DNA of 64,000 nt. Source: Siphonodentalium dalli. Lineage: Eukaryota > Mollusca > Scaphopoda > Gadilida > Siphonodentaliidae. The stretch is taken from contig CP136067.1 in NCBI GenBank assembly GCA_032622095.1, positions 79,078,705-79,142,704 on the forward strand, written 5' to 3'. Under the pieces are notes generated by a model. That model was not told the DNA's origin, searched no databases, and was given only the letters and a program-made list of their open reading frames with translations. Position 1 is the first letter of the stretch, and every line of letters starts with the position of its first letter. The position numbers and the translations under genes are program-made. Below, piece after piece: positions 50,045-61,977 of the stretch.

Positions 50045-51935
50045 AAAAATAAGTTTCGGTACTGTAATCTGTATCTATTGGTATTCGCGCAGGTAAAAGC
50101 ACATGGGATGGGATGATTTAGGACGTTTTGATGGTTTCAGCTGGTTCTCTGTCCATTGTCGTTTGGATGGATCGCATGCTGTCTTCTTCCAGACTGACCA
50201 GAGTATTCCAGTTCTTGAGTGTTTTAGGAAAGAATGAGTTCTTGAATTCTGGAGTCTTCGTGTCGATTAGTTCGTATGGTTTAGAGTTGTTACACTCCTG
50301 TGTAGAAACAAAGTTCTTTGATATATACCCCTCGGACTTCCGAGCTCTGATTTTTCGACCCACTTTGTGTTTCGGTCTCAACAGGTCTTTGGTGTCGATA
50401 GCCGGGACCAGTCCATCCACTACCTTGCTAAACAACTGGAGTCGGTGGTCATACCTTTGACCTTCTAGTGATTGTAGTTGAAATTGTCGCAGCATGTTAG
50501 TAATTGTTCCTTCCTCTTGTGATGTATAGTCCCCAGTTATGAATCTAGCTGCTCTCTTTTGTATCCTCTCCAATTTGTCAATGTCTCCTTTCAGGTGGGG
50601 GTCCCAGGCAACTAATGCATATTCGATCTATGGTCGCACTAAGGTTTCGTATGCGATGTGCTTACTTTTTACTGGAGCTTTTTTGAGGTTTCTTCTAATG
50701 AATCATAGTGTACTATTCGCCTTCTGTGCTATTTTAGTCCTTGGAGAGTGTCACCCCCAGGTATGGGTTTTCATCTACTTCTTGCAGCAGGCAGTAGAGC
50801 TGAAACGGTTGACCCATTCTTCTAACTGGTTAACCATTGGGGTTAGCCGGATTTCAACCGGTTAACCACTAATTTCTAGCGGACTTCTCTCAAGACTAAT
50901 TATGTCGACATTTTCCATGCTCCAGGGACAAACCTAGGTGAGAAATAGTAGCTGAAATAAAGACCTTATTCACGACATTTAACAATATTCAAAAACAGAC
51001 ATTCACTGTTCTTTTGCTGGCTCTCATGATGGGGAATGAGCAAGTGAAATTTGTGAATGGCAGGCGGATCGCTTATTTGCAATTGCCGGTGATCAGCATA
51101 TGTTTGGGCATTTGTAAAACGATTAACAATATTATAGTATGGGTATTGGTAAAACGAGTAACAAAACTATATATTAAAGATCTATAATATATCATTATCA
51201 TGATATCATCATTGGTATATCCTCCAATGAATTATAAACAAGGACTAGAAAGTAATAAATTAGCCCACACTTCCGATTTACGCGATTCCATTTAATGGCA
51301 TTTATCGCTAATTCTCGCAGAGTCGATCGATAGCCGTGTTCACATTTCAACACAAAATAATACCGAGTCTGAGGGGTGTCAATCAGATGACAGATTCACT
51401 GATTCAGTGACTTCATTGCTTTGAACTATCCCGCCTGGATACACAATGACTGCCCACATGCTCTCGTCGGAAGATCAGAGAAAACTTCAAAGGCCGGAAT
51501 TGATTGAAGGTTGCCGACACTTCCGGACAGTTTGAGAATTGCTACTCAGTATCTGAAACTTCCGCGTGCACCAATTAATGCTTGCATTGCACTGTACTAT
51601 CTGGGGCACAGGGGTTATTATTACTTTTGCATCATTTTTAATATCTTAATATTTTGAATGTACCAGTGCATTATTCTCGTTCACATTCAACTGACAGAGC
51701 GGGATGCTTTTTCGTCCGGTTCATTTTTTTCTAACCGGTTACGTCGTTATCCGGATGCTAACCGGTTATCCGGCTGTCCGTTTCAGCTCTAGCAGGCAGT
51801 TGTTCAGCTGGTATGTGATTATGTGAATGATGTTGTTTTACTCTTGGACATGATATAGCACATCTTTGCGTTCGAGGAGACACAATTTGGCAGGTCATTG
51901 ATGTGGCACAGGAAAAGCAGTTTCGATCGAATTTT
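50045..51935 (-). pseudogene. CR1/Jockey-type LINE reverse transcriptase fragment, copy 2, split by hAT-like MITE
   Basis: Older related copy, minus strand. LLFLCHINDLPNCVSSNAK at ~51930-51870 corresponds to the start of the palm region after the insertion point; then LGVTLSKD, KIAQKANSTL-stop-FIRRNLKKAP, LVRP-stop-IEYALVAWDPH and the thumb/C-terminus (IQKRAARFITGDY to 50118). At least two in-frame stops plus gaps (the catalytic block is lost). The 3' end resembles copy 1 (AATAGATACAGATTACAG). Confidence 0.85.
50795..51791. mobile_element. hAT-like MITE E inserted in reverse transcriptase copy 2
   Basis: Terminal repeats TAGAGCTGAAACGG and CCGTTTCAGCTCTA, subterminal AACCGGTTA motifs, flanked by identical GCAGGCAG at 50787-50794 and 51792-51799. 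997 bp, non-coding. Confidence 0.95.
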
Positions 51936-54522
51936 TACTCAAATTTATAAATTGGTTTCCTAATATAAATGAACAAGTAATGCAGTGTTACCAAATAGCT
52001 GGACAAACATATCTCAAATAAACCCACTAAACACAAAACACCGTGCATAGTAATCGCCCGTGACTTGTCGCCATCGATATCACCATTTTGTTTTCTATAC
52101 TTGTTCAATAGGAAGTTGGAAAGACTGGTGTTCTGCAACAAATATATAGTATGTCTGAACACATGCTCTTTTTTTTTTCAGAACACCGTTTCCCTTCACA
52201 CGATGTTTAGAAACAAAATGGCGATATCAATGGCAAAAAGTCAGTCGGCGCAAAATGTGAAAATGGTTTAAACTCCTGTTAATTTGGCGTCCTGAATGAT
52301 TTTATCGCTTATGTATATGTATATATGAGTAGGAGTTGGTTTATTGAATTATGTGATTATGTACTAAAGATACCAAAGGCATTCGCTGTGGGTAAGGTTG
52401 AAAAAAATCATATGAGCTTCTCAAACCTTTATCAAGAAAAAAAACGTGAAAAATTAGATGGACTTTATACAGCGTGTTGAAATCTTTGCTTACATACACT
52501 CATGTTATAGTATAGAAAAATATGGCAATCTCACATGACTTTCCCGTCAGGTAAATTTTAGGCTGAAGTTTGTTACCCTCTGTGTTTACCAACCATTCAA
52601 TTTCGTGTACCATGTCCAGAAAATCAGCCTGTATTTCGAGAAATTTACCAAAAAATGCTAAAACCTTTATAATGGGATAATAATGTATGCAAAATGCATT
52701 TTCAGGGAGAATATGGTGCTTTTGTAATTTTAGAAAAGTGCATTTGAATGCAACCTTGCTTCAATTTTAGTGCGAAAATAGGGTGTTCAATATCGATATA
52801 TGACTAAACTATGATCGATTCCAAAACAAGGATCGGACCGGAGGGGGGGGGGGGGGGTTCGGAAAAAAAATACAGGATACAAGGACCGGGTGGGTGGGTG
52901 TCCCCGAGCCCGGAATGCAGATTTTTTCTAATGTCATGCAATTTTTTTCAAAAATCATTTCTAAGACAAATTACAGCTTCAAAGTGAATTGAAACAATCA
53001 GATTCATATAGTAGTGGATGCTATAGCCTTATACAAGTGAGGGGTGGCTCTATATCAGGGTTGGGGGAATGGGTCCGGTAGCTGCTATGGGGAAAACCCA
53101 GTAAATAATTAAATATACCGTATGAAGACCGATTTATCTGTAATTTTGCCATTTACTGTACCGGCCGATATATAAGTCGCAACTTTCTAACCCAATTTCC
53201 CTTATTAAAAACTTCCTGCGACTTATGGATCGGTATGTCATGAGGGGCATTTTTCATCAGGATTTTGAGAAACAAACGGCGATCACAGGTAAGCAACAAG
53301 ACAAAATGCCGGCACAAACTAAATCTAAAAAGATGATAAATCCGATATTTAAAAAAAAGAAATAAACAAATCTATTCTCACTGTGTCTGTGTGTCTTTAT
53401 TTTATTCCCTGTCTCACACATTTATATCAAACTATATGTATTAGTAACTGATAATTCAACTGCAAAAGAGCAGCAAAACATTGGGCGTCCTTGACCTGAC
53501 TAATAATCGTGGACATGTGCATGATATTCAATGACTGCAGTATAATAGCTTTGATTATCTCTATTATTGTGACACAGTTAACTGCACGTGTCTGCAAACT
53601 TCTATTAAATGGCGTCACATCGGAATGATTATCTAAGTCAGCCCGGGAACGAGCATTAGACAAACTCTTACTCTGAATGGGGCATTGACGCGAACTTTTG
53701 TTGTATGTTGCACAAAGATTCTTTAATGATGATCGCCATTAGCCCAAGCGTTTTCATGCATCAGTTCGCGGCAATGAGGCAACCACTAAATTAACGATCC
53801 ATTACCCTAAAACAACAGTAAGCCAAGTCGCAATTTTATATTTAATAATATAAATGATACGATATAAATTTGTGTGTTTCCTCATGCCTCAAATTATACT
53901 CATGTTTTATACAAGTTGGAATAATGATGAATAAATTAGTACAAACGCCCCGTCAATATTCACGTCAAGATAATAAATGAGGCAGTTTTTATGATCCACT
54001 TTCCCATACTCTGAAGTAAATTGAACCAATGATATCTCCCTTGATAGGGAATTCCCCACCAATCACGTGGGGGAATCCCGTGGAACTATTTGTGGGGTGT
54101 CACTATTTATGGTTTATTCATGCTGTTATTTTTTTTCTTCTGAAGATGGACTGTGTCGATTCCATTTTGTCATTGTTAATGAAAATAGGTTTAGATATCA
54201 TATATAGCCTGCTGAGACCGACAAGACTGAACAAGTTTTTAATAACGTCATTTATTTGTGTATGAGCGGGATTTCATGGCAAAGGTCGGCAGGGGGAATG
54301 GGTCCGGGCGGCAGACCCGCAGCCGGCCTGGCGGAAACCTTGTCTATATTTAAAAAAAATTCTCCACAATTTCTCCCTTCAACAGTTGAAACCATGGGGT
54401 GGGTCCGGTTTTGGTCGAGGAAAAAAATTGCAATGAAAAAAAAATCCATTCTCATCTTTTCTCATAGTTTATCCAGTTTATCATGGCTTTTTTAACTTAT
54501 TATACATAGAGGATACCTGCGT
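51936..54522. other. intronic, no recognisable exon
   Basis: AT-rich. Poly(G) run at 52842-52857 followed by GGTGGGTGGGTGTCC; inverted remnant TATAAGTCGCAACTTT / CTGCGACTTATGG at 53171-53229; AATGGGTCCGG occurs at 53069 and 54297. No coding domain. Confidence 0.4.
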
Positions 54523-54530
54523 GTTTTGAG

Positions 54531-55744
54531 CAGGGTTGTCAAAGTACCGACGGTACCACAACTTTCGGTACCGGTTCCGTACTGATGTTCAGTACCGCAA
54601 ACCGGGTCGGTATCGGTACTCATTGAGTGGAGTTTTATATGGCAAATAACTTTTGTTTCGTGGGGTTCCATCATCAATTATTTGTTACGTTCGAGGTTTA
54701 GTCAAACAATGAAATAAAAATCGCAACGACATTTACGATTAAGTTGTTGTCTGCAGTGGTTTTCGGCAATTCGCAAAGGGAGGATTTTTTTAAAGACGGA
54801 TTACAGAGTGGAACGAATGTAGACATGTATGTTTGACTATTGGGTCGTCTAACATTGTAGACTTATATAGATACACGGTACACCATTTTACTTGTGTGGT
54901 AATTAATTAGAGAACTCACTAATCGGCCATATTACTCGCATGTTGTAATTAAATAAATGATGTCACCCAATGAAACCAAAGTCGTTTCCAGTAAGCCTAG
55001 TTTTAGTTGGCTAGTTCGAAAATTTGAAATGATTTAGAGAGAAAATAGTCAAATACACTCTGTGTCTGTGACATTAACTTTATATCACAATAAAAGTTAA
55101 AACAAGGGAAAATAAAACTCAATAGATGTCACTCATGTGATCATAAGAATCATTACGTCATAATAGTCTGGTAACTCTGCCCTGGTTGCCCATGCCTCCA
55201 TGTCACCACTCACAAGTCACAACTCACAAATATCCTGCCATTCGAGTTCTAACTTCTACAGTGTCAACATCCATGTCATCATATATATACATCGATGGTA
55301 ATTTGGGTGTTTGGCACTTTTGCTCCTTGTGACCTTGTCGGTGCCCAACAGACTCCTCTCATGTGTCATAAATTGATACCACGAAACGGCACGTGCAGAA
55401 TTGCATCCGGCGGCATTCCAGCCGCATCCGGAATGCCGCATCCAAGAGATACAGTTATTACAAGCACCTACGCAATGCATGCATTTTGTCAATTTAGTGA
55501 CAAGTTGTCATTGTGCGGCATACTGTGCCTTTGATGTTTGAATGTGCTAATGATATCACGATCAATCTCAGTTTTGTTTGGCGCAATGTTGAGCTGCTTA
55601 ATTAACCCTTTATATTTGTTAAGATGTATATTAATAGAAATCAACAATCAGTACCGAGAACCGTCGGTACTCGACATCAGAACTGGTACCGATTTAATTC
55701 CTGATTACCGCCGGTACCGGTACCAGTACCTATTGACAACCCTG
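54531..55744. mobile_element. hAT-like MITE F
   Basis: Terminal repeats CAGGGTTGTCAA and TTGACAACCCTG with subterminal GGTACCGG clusters; identical GTTTTGAG flanks at 54523-54530 and 55745-55752. 1214 bp, no transposase. Confidence 0.94.
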
Positions 55745-55752
55745 GTTTTGAG

Positions 55753-58089
55753 TGAATACCGGAAGTATCTCATTCGTGGCCACGAGTGATGATTCCAGTA
55801 TATCACTGTGACCACGAAGGTTTTCTTTTTATTATATGCGCTATTTACTAAAATAGATCGAGGAATTAATTCAAAATCGAACTGATTCCGAGTCACATCG
55901 GCAATACAATTTCTGCACAACAAACAGAGAGACCACGTGGTTCAATAAAATACTGTCGATAACTCAGAATACACATGCTTCAAATGTGCGTAATATATCA
56001 GATAACTTTATTTCAACTATACCAACTTACTTTGCTTGTGTACTATTAGCAATGTGGCATTGAATTTTTGTCACTTATTGACACAAAATCGTTATTTGAA
56101 GGCTTTTAAATTCTGAGGTGGGACAAATTGTATAGTATCAATCTCAGAGCATCTAATTTTCTAAATTTTCCGGGGGAAACCCCCTGACCCCCTCCCGTAC
56201 TCTCCCCCCTCAGGCCTTCGGGAGAGTCCTTTGGCATCTCCTGCTGGGATACTACTCGCCTTGACATTTTGTAGGAGAGCTACTCGCCACTCGCCTAGAA
56301 TGATTTTAAGGGGAGCTCCTCATTGCTCACCAGTGATTTCCCACATGGAGAGGACTGGAACTGTGTTTATTTAATCAAATTGATGGTGTTTTTACTTTAC
56401 ACATGCACATATTTTAACCTATTGCTAATAAGGGACACAACTATCCTGTTAAAGTGGGTTTTTAAAGGTTTTGTCACTGGTTTTGTTGGCATATTTTTCA
56501 GCCATGTGCTTTGTTTGTTTATTTTTTGTGGGTGTACTTGATCAGCGTTCTCTCAGTTCCGGTACAGACACAATGAGAGACCCTTACCCTGCCAACAACA
56601 CATTATTTAGTAGAATTTACAAGATTTTCATCTATTTTGGGGGTGGGTGTCCCAGACCTGAGTGGAAAAAACTTAAGGTCCCGGGTGGGTGTCCCAGGCC
56701 TGGGTGGAAAAAACTTACGCTCCCGGGGTGGTGGGTCCCCAAAACTGAAAAACTGAATTTTTTGGCACCGTAATAGAAATGTTTTTTTTTTTTTTTGGCC
56801 TAAACACTGTCAACGATGGTATAAAATTTCCCAAAATGTGTTATTTATCAACATGCTGTGTAACGAAATATGGCCATATTATCACTTGATTATCACAAAA
56901 TTTGGCCGTATTACCAATTCATTTTAGAGTTATCCATCTTCTTCCAAATTTTGTCCGAGACCGTCGCCTTGACAAATTTTTTACAGGCCACAAATAAGTA
57001 CACATCTCGAGAAATAGCAAATTTCGAAAATCAATATCTGATCATTCTGAGCTTTGACGGGTGGGTTCTGAAGCCAAAGAAATAGTAATTTGGGAGTGTC
57101 AATTTGGATTATGCATCTTTAATGTATCATCAGCACGTGGTCACTCTGATGGCATCTTCGTGGATCACATCTTCTATGATATATTCATTGTTTGTCATGA
57201 AAAGGTCAAGAAGGTTTGATGTTTTTCGGGACTTGATTCGGTTGCTGAATTCCCGATTCGCAGGGCTCTAAGATTATTGTCAGCTTTTCAAAGAGACTGT
57301 ATTATTTGGATGTCCCACATTTATCAGGTCTGGCTATACTACTGGAATATATCACTATGCATAGTCAAATTAAATATTTTCTTTTTGGGAGGATTCCATT
57401 TATTATAGTTGACTGAATGCTCCCTTTTTTCCTCCAAAAGTCGGTAAACGCTGTGTTCAATATACCAAAATATGCCTAAAATAAACATTGGAGTGAGCGC
57501 AGTGTTTCTCACTGCATGTCTATGTTATACATATATTACCAGTACTGAGAAATAATGATGTCACTCCACATTTATATATTAATGAAAATATTTCCATATA
57601 AATCCTTCATTCACTGAAATTGAATGCAAGCATTTCAAGTTTTTTGGTCAAAATTTAGAAAAAATTCTTGGCCGAACTATGTTCGCCCTGATGTGCCCAA
57701 ATTAGGCTACTTGTGACCAATCTAAAGGTCTGCTTAGCTGGAATGAACTAATTACCCCGTGCAAATATGAATGGAATGATGTTTACGTGACCAGAGTAAT
57801 CTGAAAGAAATACTACCACAATGACCACAAGGCAAAAGTGTGTTGTTACCTAATGTTACTTACACTATTTGAATGCTGCCTCCTAGGCTGTATCACTGTT
57901 TCCACATCATTTTTTTTCTGGACACATCTGGTAGTAAATGTTTACTGGTATCTGCTAGCGAGAATCAGGATAAAGCAATAGACTTTCTATGAAATTGCAT
58001 ACTGTAATCATTCAAAGGCATAAATTTAACCATGAAGATCATAGCTCACTTTAAAGTTATTTATAACAATAATATATTTAATTTTTCAG
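55753..58089. other. intronic, repeats only
   Basis: Contains a ~55-bp tandem block GGTGGGTGTCCCAG...TGGAAAAAACTTA at 56640-56735 (about three units), an R2 copy at 56870-57120, and chance frames. Confidence 0.45.
56870..57122. repeat. dispersed repeat R2, copy
   Basis: TTTGTCCGAGACCGTCG, CTCGAGAAATAGCAAATTTC, TCATTCTGAGCTTTGA and GAAGCCAAAGAAATAGTAAT match the copies at 3735, 23560, 43740 and 44060. Confidence 0.75.
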
Positions 58090-58131
58090 AAGAAGCAGTC
58101 TACCATTGAGGTGTTGGAAGCCCTTGACAAA
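58090..58131 (+). CDS. lnpk: lunapark ER-junction protein, second coding exon (partial gene)
   Basis: A 42-bp phase 0-0 exon, KKQSTIEVLEALDK, bounded by a strong acceptor (TTTAATTTTTCAG) and a consensus donor (GTAAGT). It matches the lunapark segment following the first exon (vertebrate TKPSTVEVLESIDK), just before the coiled coil and first membrane segment. Next to MGALISRFR it reproduces the lunapark N-terminus residue for residue. The following exons (coiled coil, two transmembrane segments, zinc finger) were not found before 64000 and should lie further right. A pogo-like MITE sits only 43 bp beyond the donor. What I see: splice sites and peptide. Known: the family motif. Inferred: that the gene is intact and expressed. 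Confidence 0.75.
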
Positions 58132-58174
58132 GTAAGTAGGTTGTATGAAAAATATTTCTACTGTAATAGTAGTA

Positions 58175-59138
58175 CAGTAAAACCTCTCCAAACCGGACCC
58201 TCAATAAACCGAATCCCTCCCCATACCGAACAAATTGTCTGGTCCCGAATTCACCCAAGTGCATTCTCACTAAAAATTACCTGTGTAAACTGGAAACTCT
58301 CTATTCCGAACATCGGACGGCTTTAATAGTAAAAAAGTGAACGAATACATTAATTGTATCTCTGAAATCAAGCGATACCAACCGAACGCACGTGAGGTAG
58401 ATTTGATATACTTGATGCTGAGCTTGTTTTGGTTCTAGTGTAGACTGGGGATCCTTTTATAAGTTTAAATTTCTGGTCTATACATTCAACTCTGAGTGGT
58501 CGTGACGGCTCACTCATTGTGACAGGTTGTTTAAAATATTATTGGTGACAATACCATCATGTACTTCAAGCTCATTAGTGTTTAGTTTGGATAGTGGTCA
58601 TAAAAATAAGAGTCCAATTCAGCTCAGTGATTGATGTAAAACATAGTGTCAGTACTGTATTATCTGTGAAGTCGCCATTGTTTTACTCAAAGTGTTAAAT
58701 AAGCATACAGTTATCTAATCAGACAGCTGCCATTATAATCCGGTTCAAAGCTTCGCCGAACAAAACACCACTAATTAAATTGGTATGAATATTCAATAGT
58801 ACAAAACAACTATACTAACGATGTGACATTTTTTAGCGACATTTTAAAAAATCGCAGTAAACTTTATCCTTTCCATGTTTCCTGTCTTATCAAAACATGT
58901 ATTATATCTTAATAGACCATGTTTTTATTTCTTATGATAACATGTTTTATCTATTGTTATTTACATTTTAGTTGGTACTTTATTGAATACAGTTTAATTA
59001 ATCAATAATGAGTTGGTTGTGCTTCGACAACTCTTATTCTTAGTAATGACATAAATACATTCAGATCGTAGTGCGATTTTCTATAAACCGAACAGAAGGG
59101 CTGGTCCGAAGGGTGTTCGGTTTGGAGAGGTTTTACTG
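58175..59138. mobile_element. pogo/Tigger-like MITE in lunapark intron 2
   Basis: Terminal repeats CAGTAAAACCTCTCCAAACC and GGTTTGGAGAGGTTTTACTG flanked by TA on both sides (58173-58174, 59139-59140), the Tc1/mariner-pogo signature. 964 bp without transposase. It starts 43 bp after the lunapark exon 2 donor. Confidence 0.92.
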
Positions 59139-59257
59139 TAATAGAATGGTCTCAGTTTGGCTATCACACCACAAACATAATGCAATCAAAGATTGTGAAT
59201 AGATATACAATGGTTTCTTCTGCATAGCCCTGCGATCCCTTGTTAGCTCAACTTACT

Positions 59258-61300
59258 TTGGATGTTAACAATGACATGTAGATGGGAACGACTCATTTTG
59301 GGGTCGTTCGGCCAAAAAACAAGGCCGCCAGCAGCCATCTTGGATTTTACTCTTTGCATGACTAAATCCTTTGGCGCGGGCTACAGGTCGTACCTTTGGT
59401 CCGATGTTTATAAAGTTTGTCATGAATGTTGCCATTGACATGTAAATGGGAACGAGTCATTTTGGGGTCATTCGGCAAAAAAACATGGCTGCTGGCAGCC
59501 ATCTTGGATTTCAAAATTCAATCCATTGGCACAGGCTACAGGTCGTACTGTTCGTCTGATCATCATGAAATATGTCATAGATGTTAGTATTGACATGTAG
59601 ATGGGAACGAGTGATTTTGGGGTCGTTCGGCAAAAATACATGGCCGCCAGCAGCCATCTTTGATTTAACTCTTTGCATGACTAAATCCTTTGGCACGGGC
59701 TACAGGTTGTAGCTTTGGTCGGAACTTCATGAAATTTGTCATGGATGTTAACAATGACATGTAGATCGGAACGAGTCATTTTGGGGTCGTTCGGCTGAAA
59801 AACATGGCCGCCAGCAGCCATCTTGGATTTTACTCTTTGCATGACTAAATCCTTTGGCGTGGGCTACAGGTGATAGCTTTGGTCAGATCTTCATGAAATT
59901 TGTCATGGATGTTAACAATGACACGTAGATGGGAACGAGTCCTTTTGGGGTCAATTGGCCAAAAAACATAGCCACCAGCAGCCATCTTGGATTTTACTCT
60001 TTGCTAATTTCTAATGACTAATTTCTTTGGCACATGTTAGACATTTCAATTAGCACCTTTCCTATTCCTCCATTTACTGTCAACCATTAAATTATTCCCC
60101 TACCTAAGTTGAGCTACAGTGTCATTGACACTTTCATTGATTTTACTCTTCGCATTACTAAATCCTTTGGCGTGGGCTACAGGTCGTAGCTTTGGTCTGA
60201 TCTTCATGAAATTTGTCATGGATGTTAACAATGACATGTAGATGGGAACGAGTCATTTTGGGGTCATTTGGCCAAAATACATGGCCGCTGGTGGCCATTT
60301 TGGATTTCAAAATTAAATCCATTGGCGCGGTCTACAGGTCGTACTGTTCGTCTGATCATCATGAAATTTGTCATGAATGTTAATATTGACATGTAGATGG
60401 GAACGAGTGATTTTGGGGTTGTTTGGCCAAAAAACATGGCCGCCAGCAGCCATCTTGGATTTTACTCTTTACATGACTAAATCCTTTGGCGCAGGCTACA
60501 GGTCGTAGCTTTGGTTGGAACTTCATGAAGTATGTCATGGATGTTAACAATGACCTGTAGATGGGAACGAGTCATTTTGGGGTTGTTCGGCCGAAAAACA
60601 TGGCCACCAGCAGCCATCTTGGATTTTACTCTTTGCATGACTAAATCCTTTGACGCGGGCTACATGTCATAGCTTTGGTCGGATCTTCATGAAATTTGTC
60701 ATAGATGTTAACAATGACATGTAGACGGGAACGAGTCCTTTTGGGGTTATTCAGCCAAAAAACATGGCCGCTGGTGGCCATCTTGGATTTCAAAATTAAA
60801 ACCATTGGTGCGGGCTACAGGTCGTACTATTCATCTGATAATCATGAAATTTTTCATTGATGTTAATATTGACATGTAGATGGGAACGAGTCATTTTGGG
60901 GTCGTTCGGCCAAAAAACATGGCCATCAGCAGCCATCTTGGATTTTACTCTTTGCATGACTAAATCTGTTGGCACAGGCTACATGTCGTACCTTTGATCA
61001 GATCATTATGAGATTTGTCATGGCTGTTGACATGTAAATGGGAATGAGTTATTTTGGGGCCATTCGGCCAAAAAACATGGCCGTTGGTGGCCATCTTGGA
61101 TTTCAAAATTAAATCCATTGGCGCGGGCTACAGGTCGTACTATTCGTCTGATCATCATGAAATTTGTCATGAATGGTAATATTGACATGTAGATGGGAAC
61201 AAGTCATTTTGGGGTCATTCGGCCAAAAAACATGGCCGTCAGCAGCCATCTTGGATTTTACTCTTTGCATGACTAAATCCTTTGGCACAGCTAGGTTAGA
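59258..61300. repeat. ~160-bp satellite array
   Basis: About 12 tandem units marked by GATGTTAACAATGACATGTA and AACATGGCCGCCAGCAGCCA at roughly 59258, 59425, 59580, 59745, 59910, 60220, 60380, 60540, 60700, 60860, 61020 and 61170. A 105-bp non-satellite block (TTAGACATTTCAATTAGCAC ... TTGACACTTTCATT) follows the array at 60037-60141 and again at 61287-61397, showing a higher-order duplication. Confidence 0.93.
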
Positions 61301-61547
61301 CATTTCAATTAGCACCTTTCCTATTCCTCCATTTACTGTCAACCATTAAATTATTCCCCTACCTAAGTTGAGCTACAGTGTCATTGACACTTTCATTAAA
61401 GGAATATTATTCTGAAAAAATGTGTTAGTATTTTCTTTCAATATACCTATATTATATAATTAAAATGTCCATTCTACCCAAAAATCTTGTGTTTGATCTC
61501 TAATTTGTTTTTTATAACGAAAAAAAAAAACAGTCCGAAGAATCTTA

Positions 61548-61690
61548 TGTTGCCGCAGATCTTATGTTGTAGACGTAGTCACGTGATTATGTTGCCGCAG
61601 ATCTTATGTTGTAGACGTAGTCATGTGATTGAAGTCACATGATCAGCGGTCGGTGCGGTCACATGATTTAACACGTGACAATGACGTAGC
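61548..61690. promoter_or_regulatory. E-box cluster with a 42-bp tandem duplication
   Basis: ATGTTGCCGCAGATCTTATG is duplicated, and GTCACGTGAT (61578), GTCATGTGAT (61620), GTCACATGAT (61634 and 61658) and CACGTG (61672) follow within 100 bp. These match bHLH-Zip (MITF/TFE-type) core sites. Function is inference. Confidence 0.35.
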
Positions 61691-61977
61691 GATCAGGGGA
61701 ATTCCTGTTACTGTCAAAATAAAATGACAACCATAAGCATCTACGATTTTCGACTTCTTATACATATTTGAATTTATACCAATTTGTCACTGCCTTATGC
61801 TGTTTGCCAGTTTATCTATGTATATATGGCATTGGGCATATATTATCGACCTATTGCGTCAATCACGCATAACAATAGCATTATAAAAGATATAAACATT
61901 GGCGGTGATTTGTTTGAACATCCAATAATATATAAAACTTTTGAAGGCGGGATAATAATCCGGTTTAATAAGTAATC

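Larger units (their letters stand above)
47011..58089 (+). other. lnpk: lunapark intron 1 (predicted)
   Basis: Predicted 11.1-kb first intron. It holds two reverse transcriptase fragments on the opposite strand, three hAT-like MITEs with intact target duplications, poly(G)-flanked repeats and other dispersed repeats, listed separately. No other exon candidate was recognised inside it. Confidence 0.55.
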
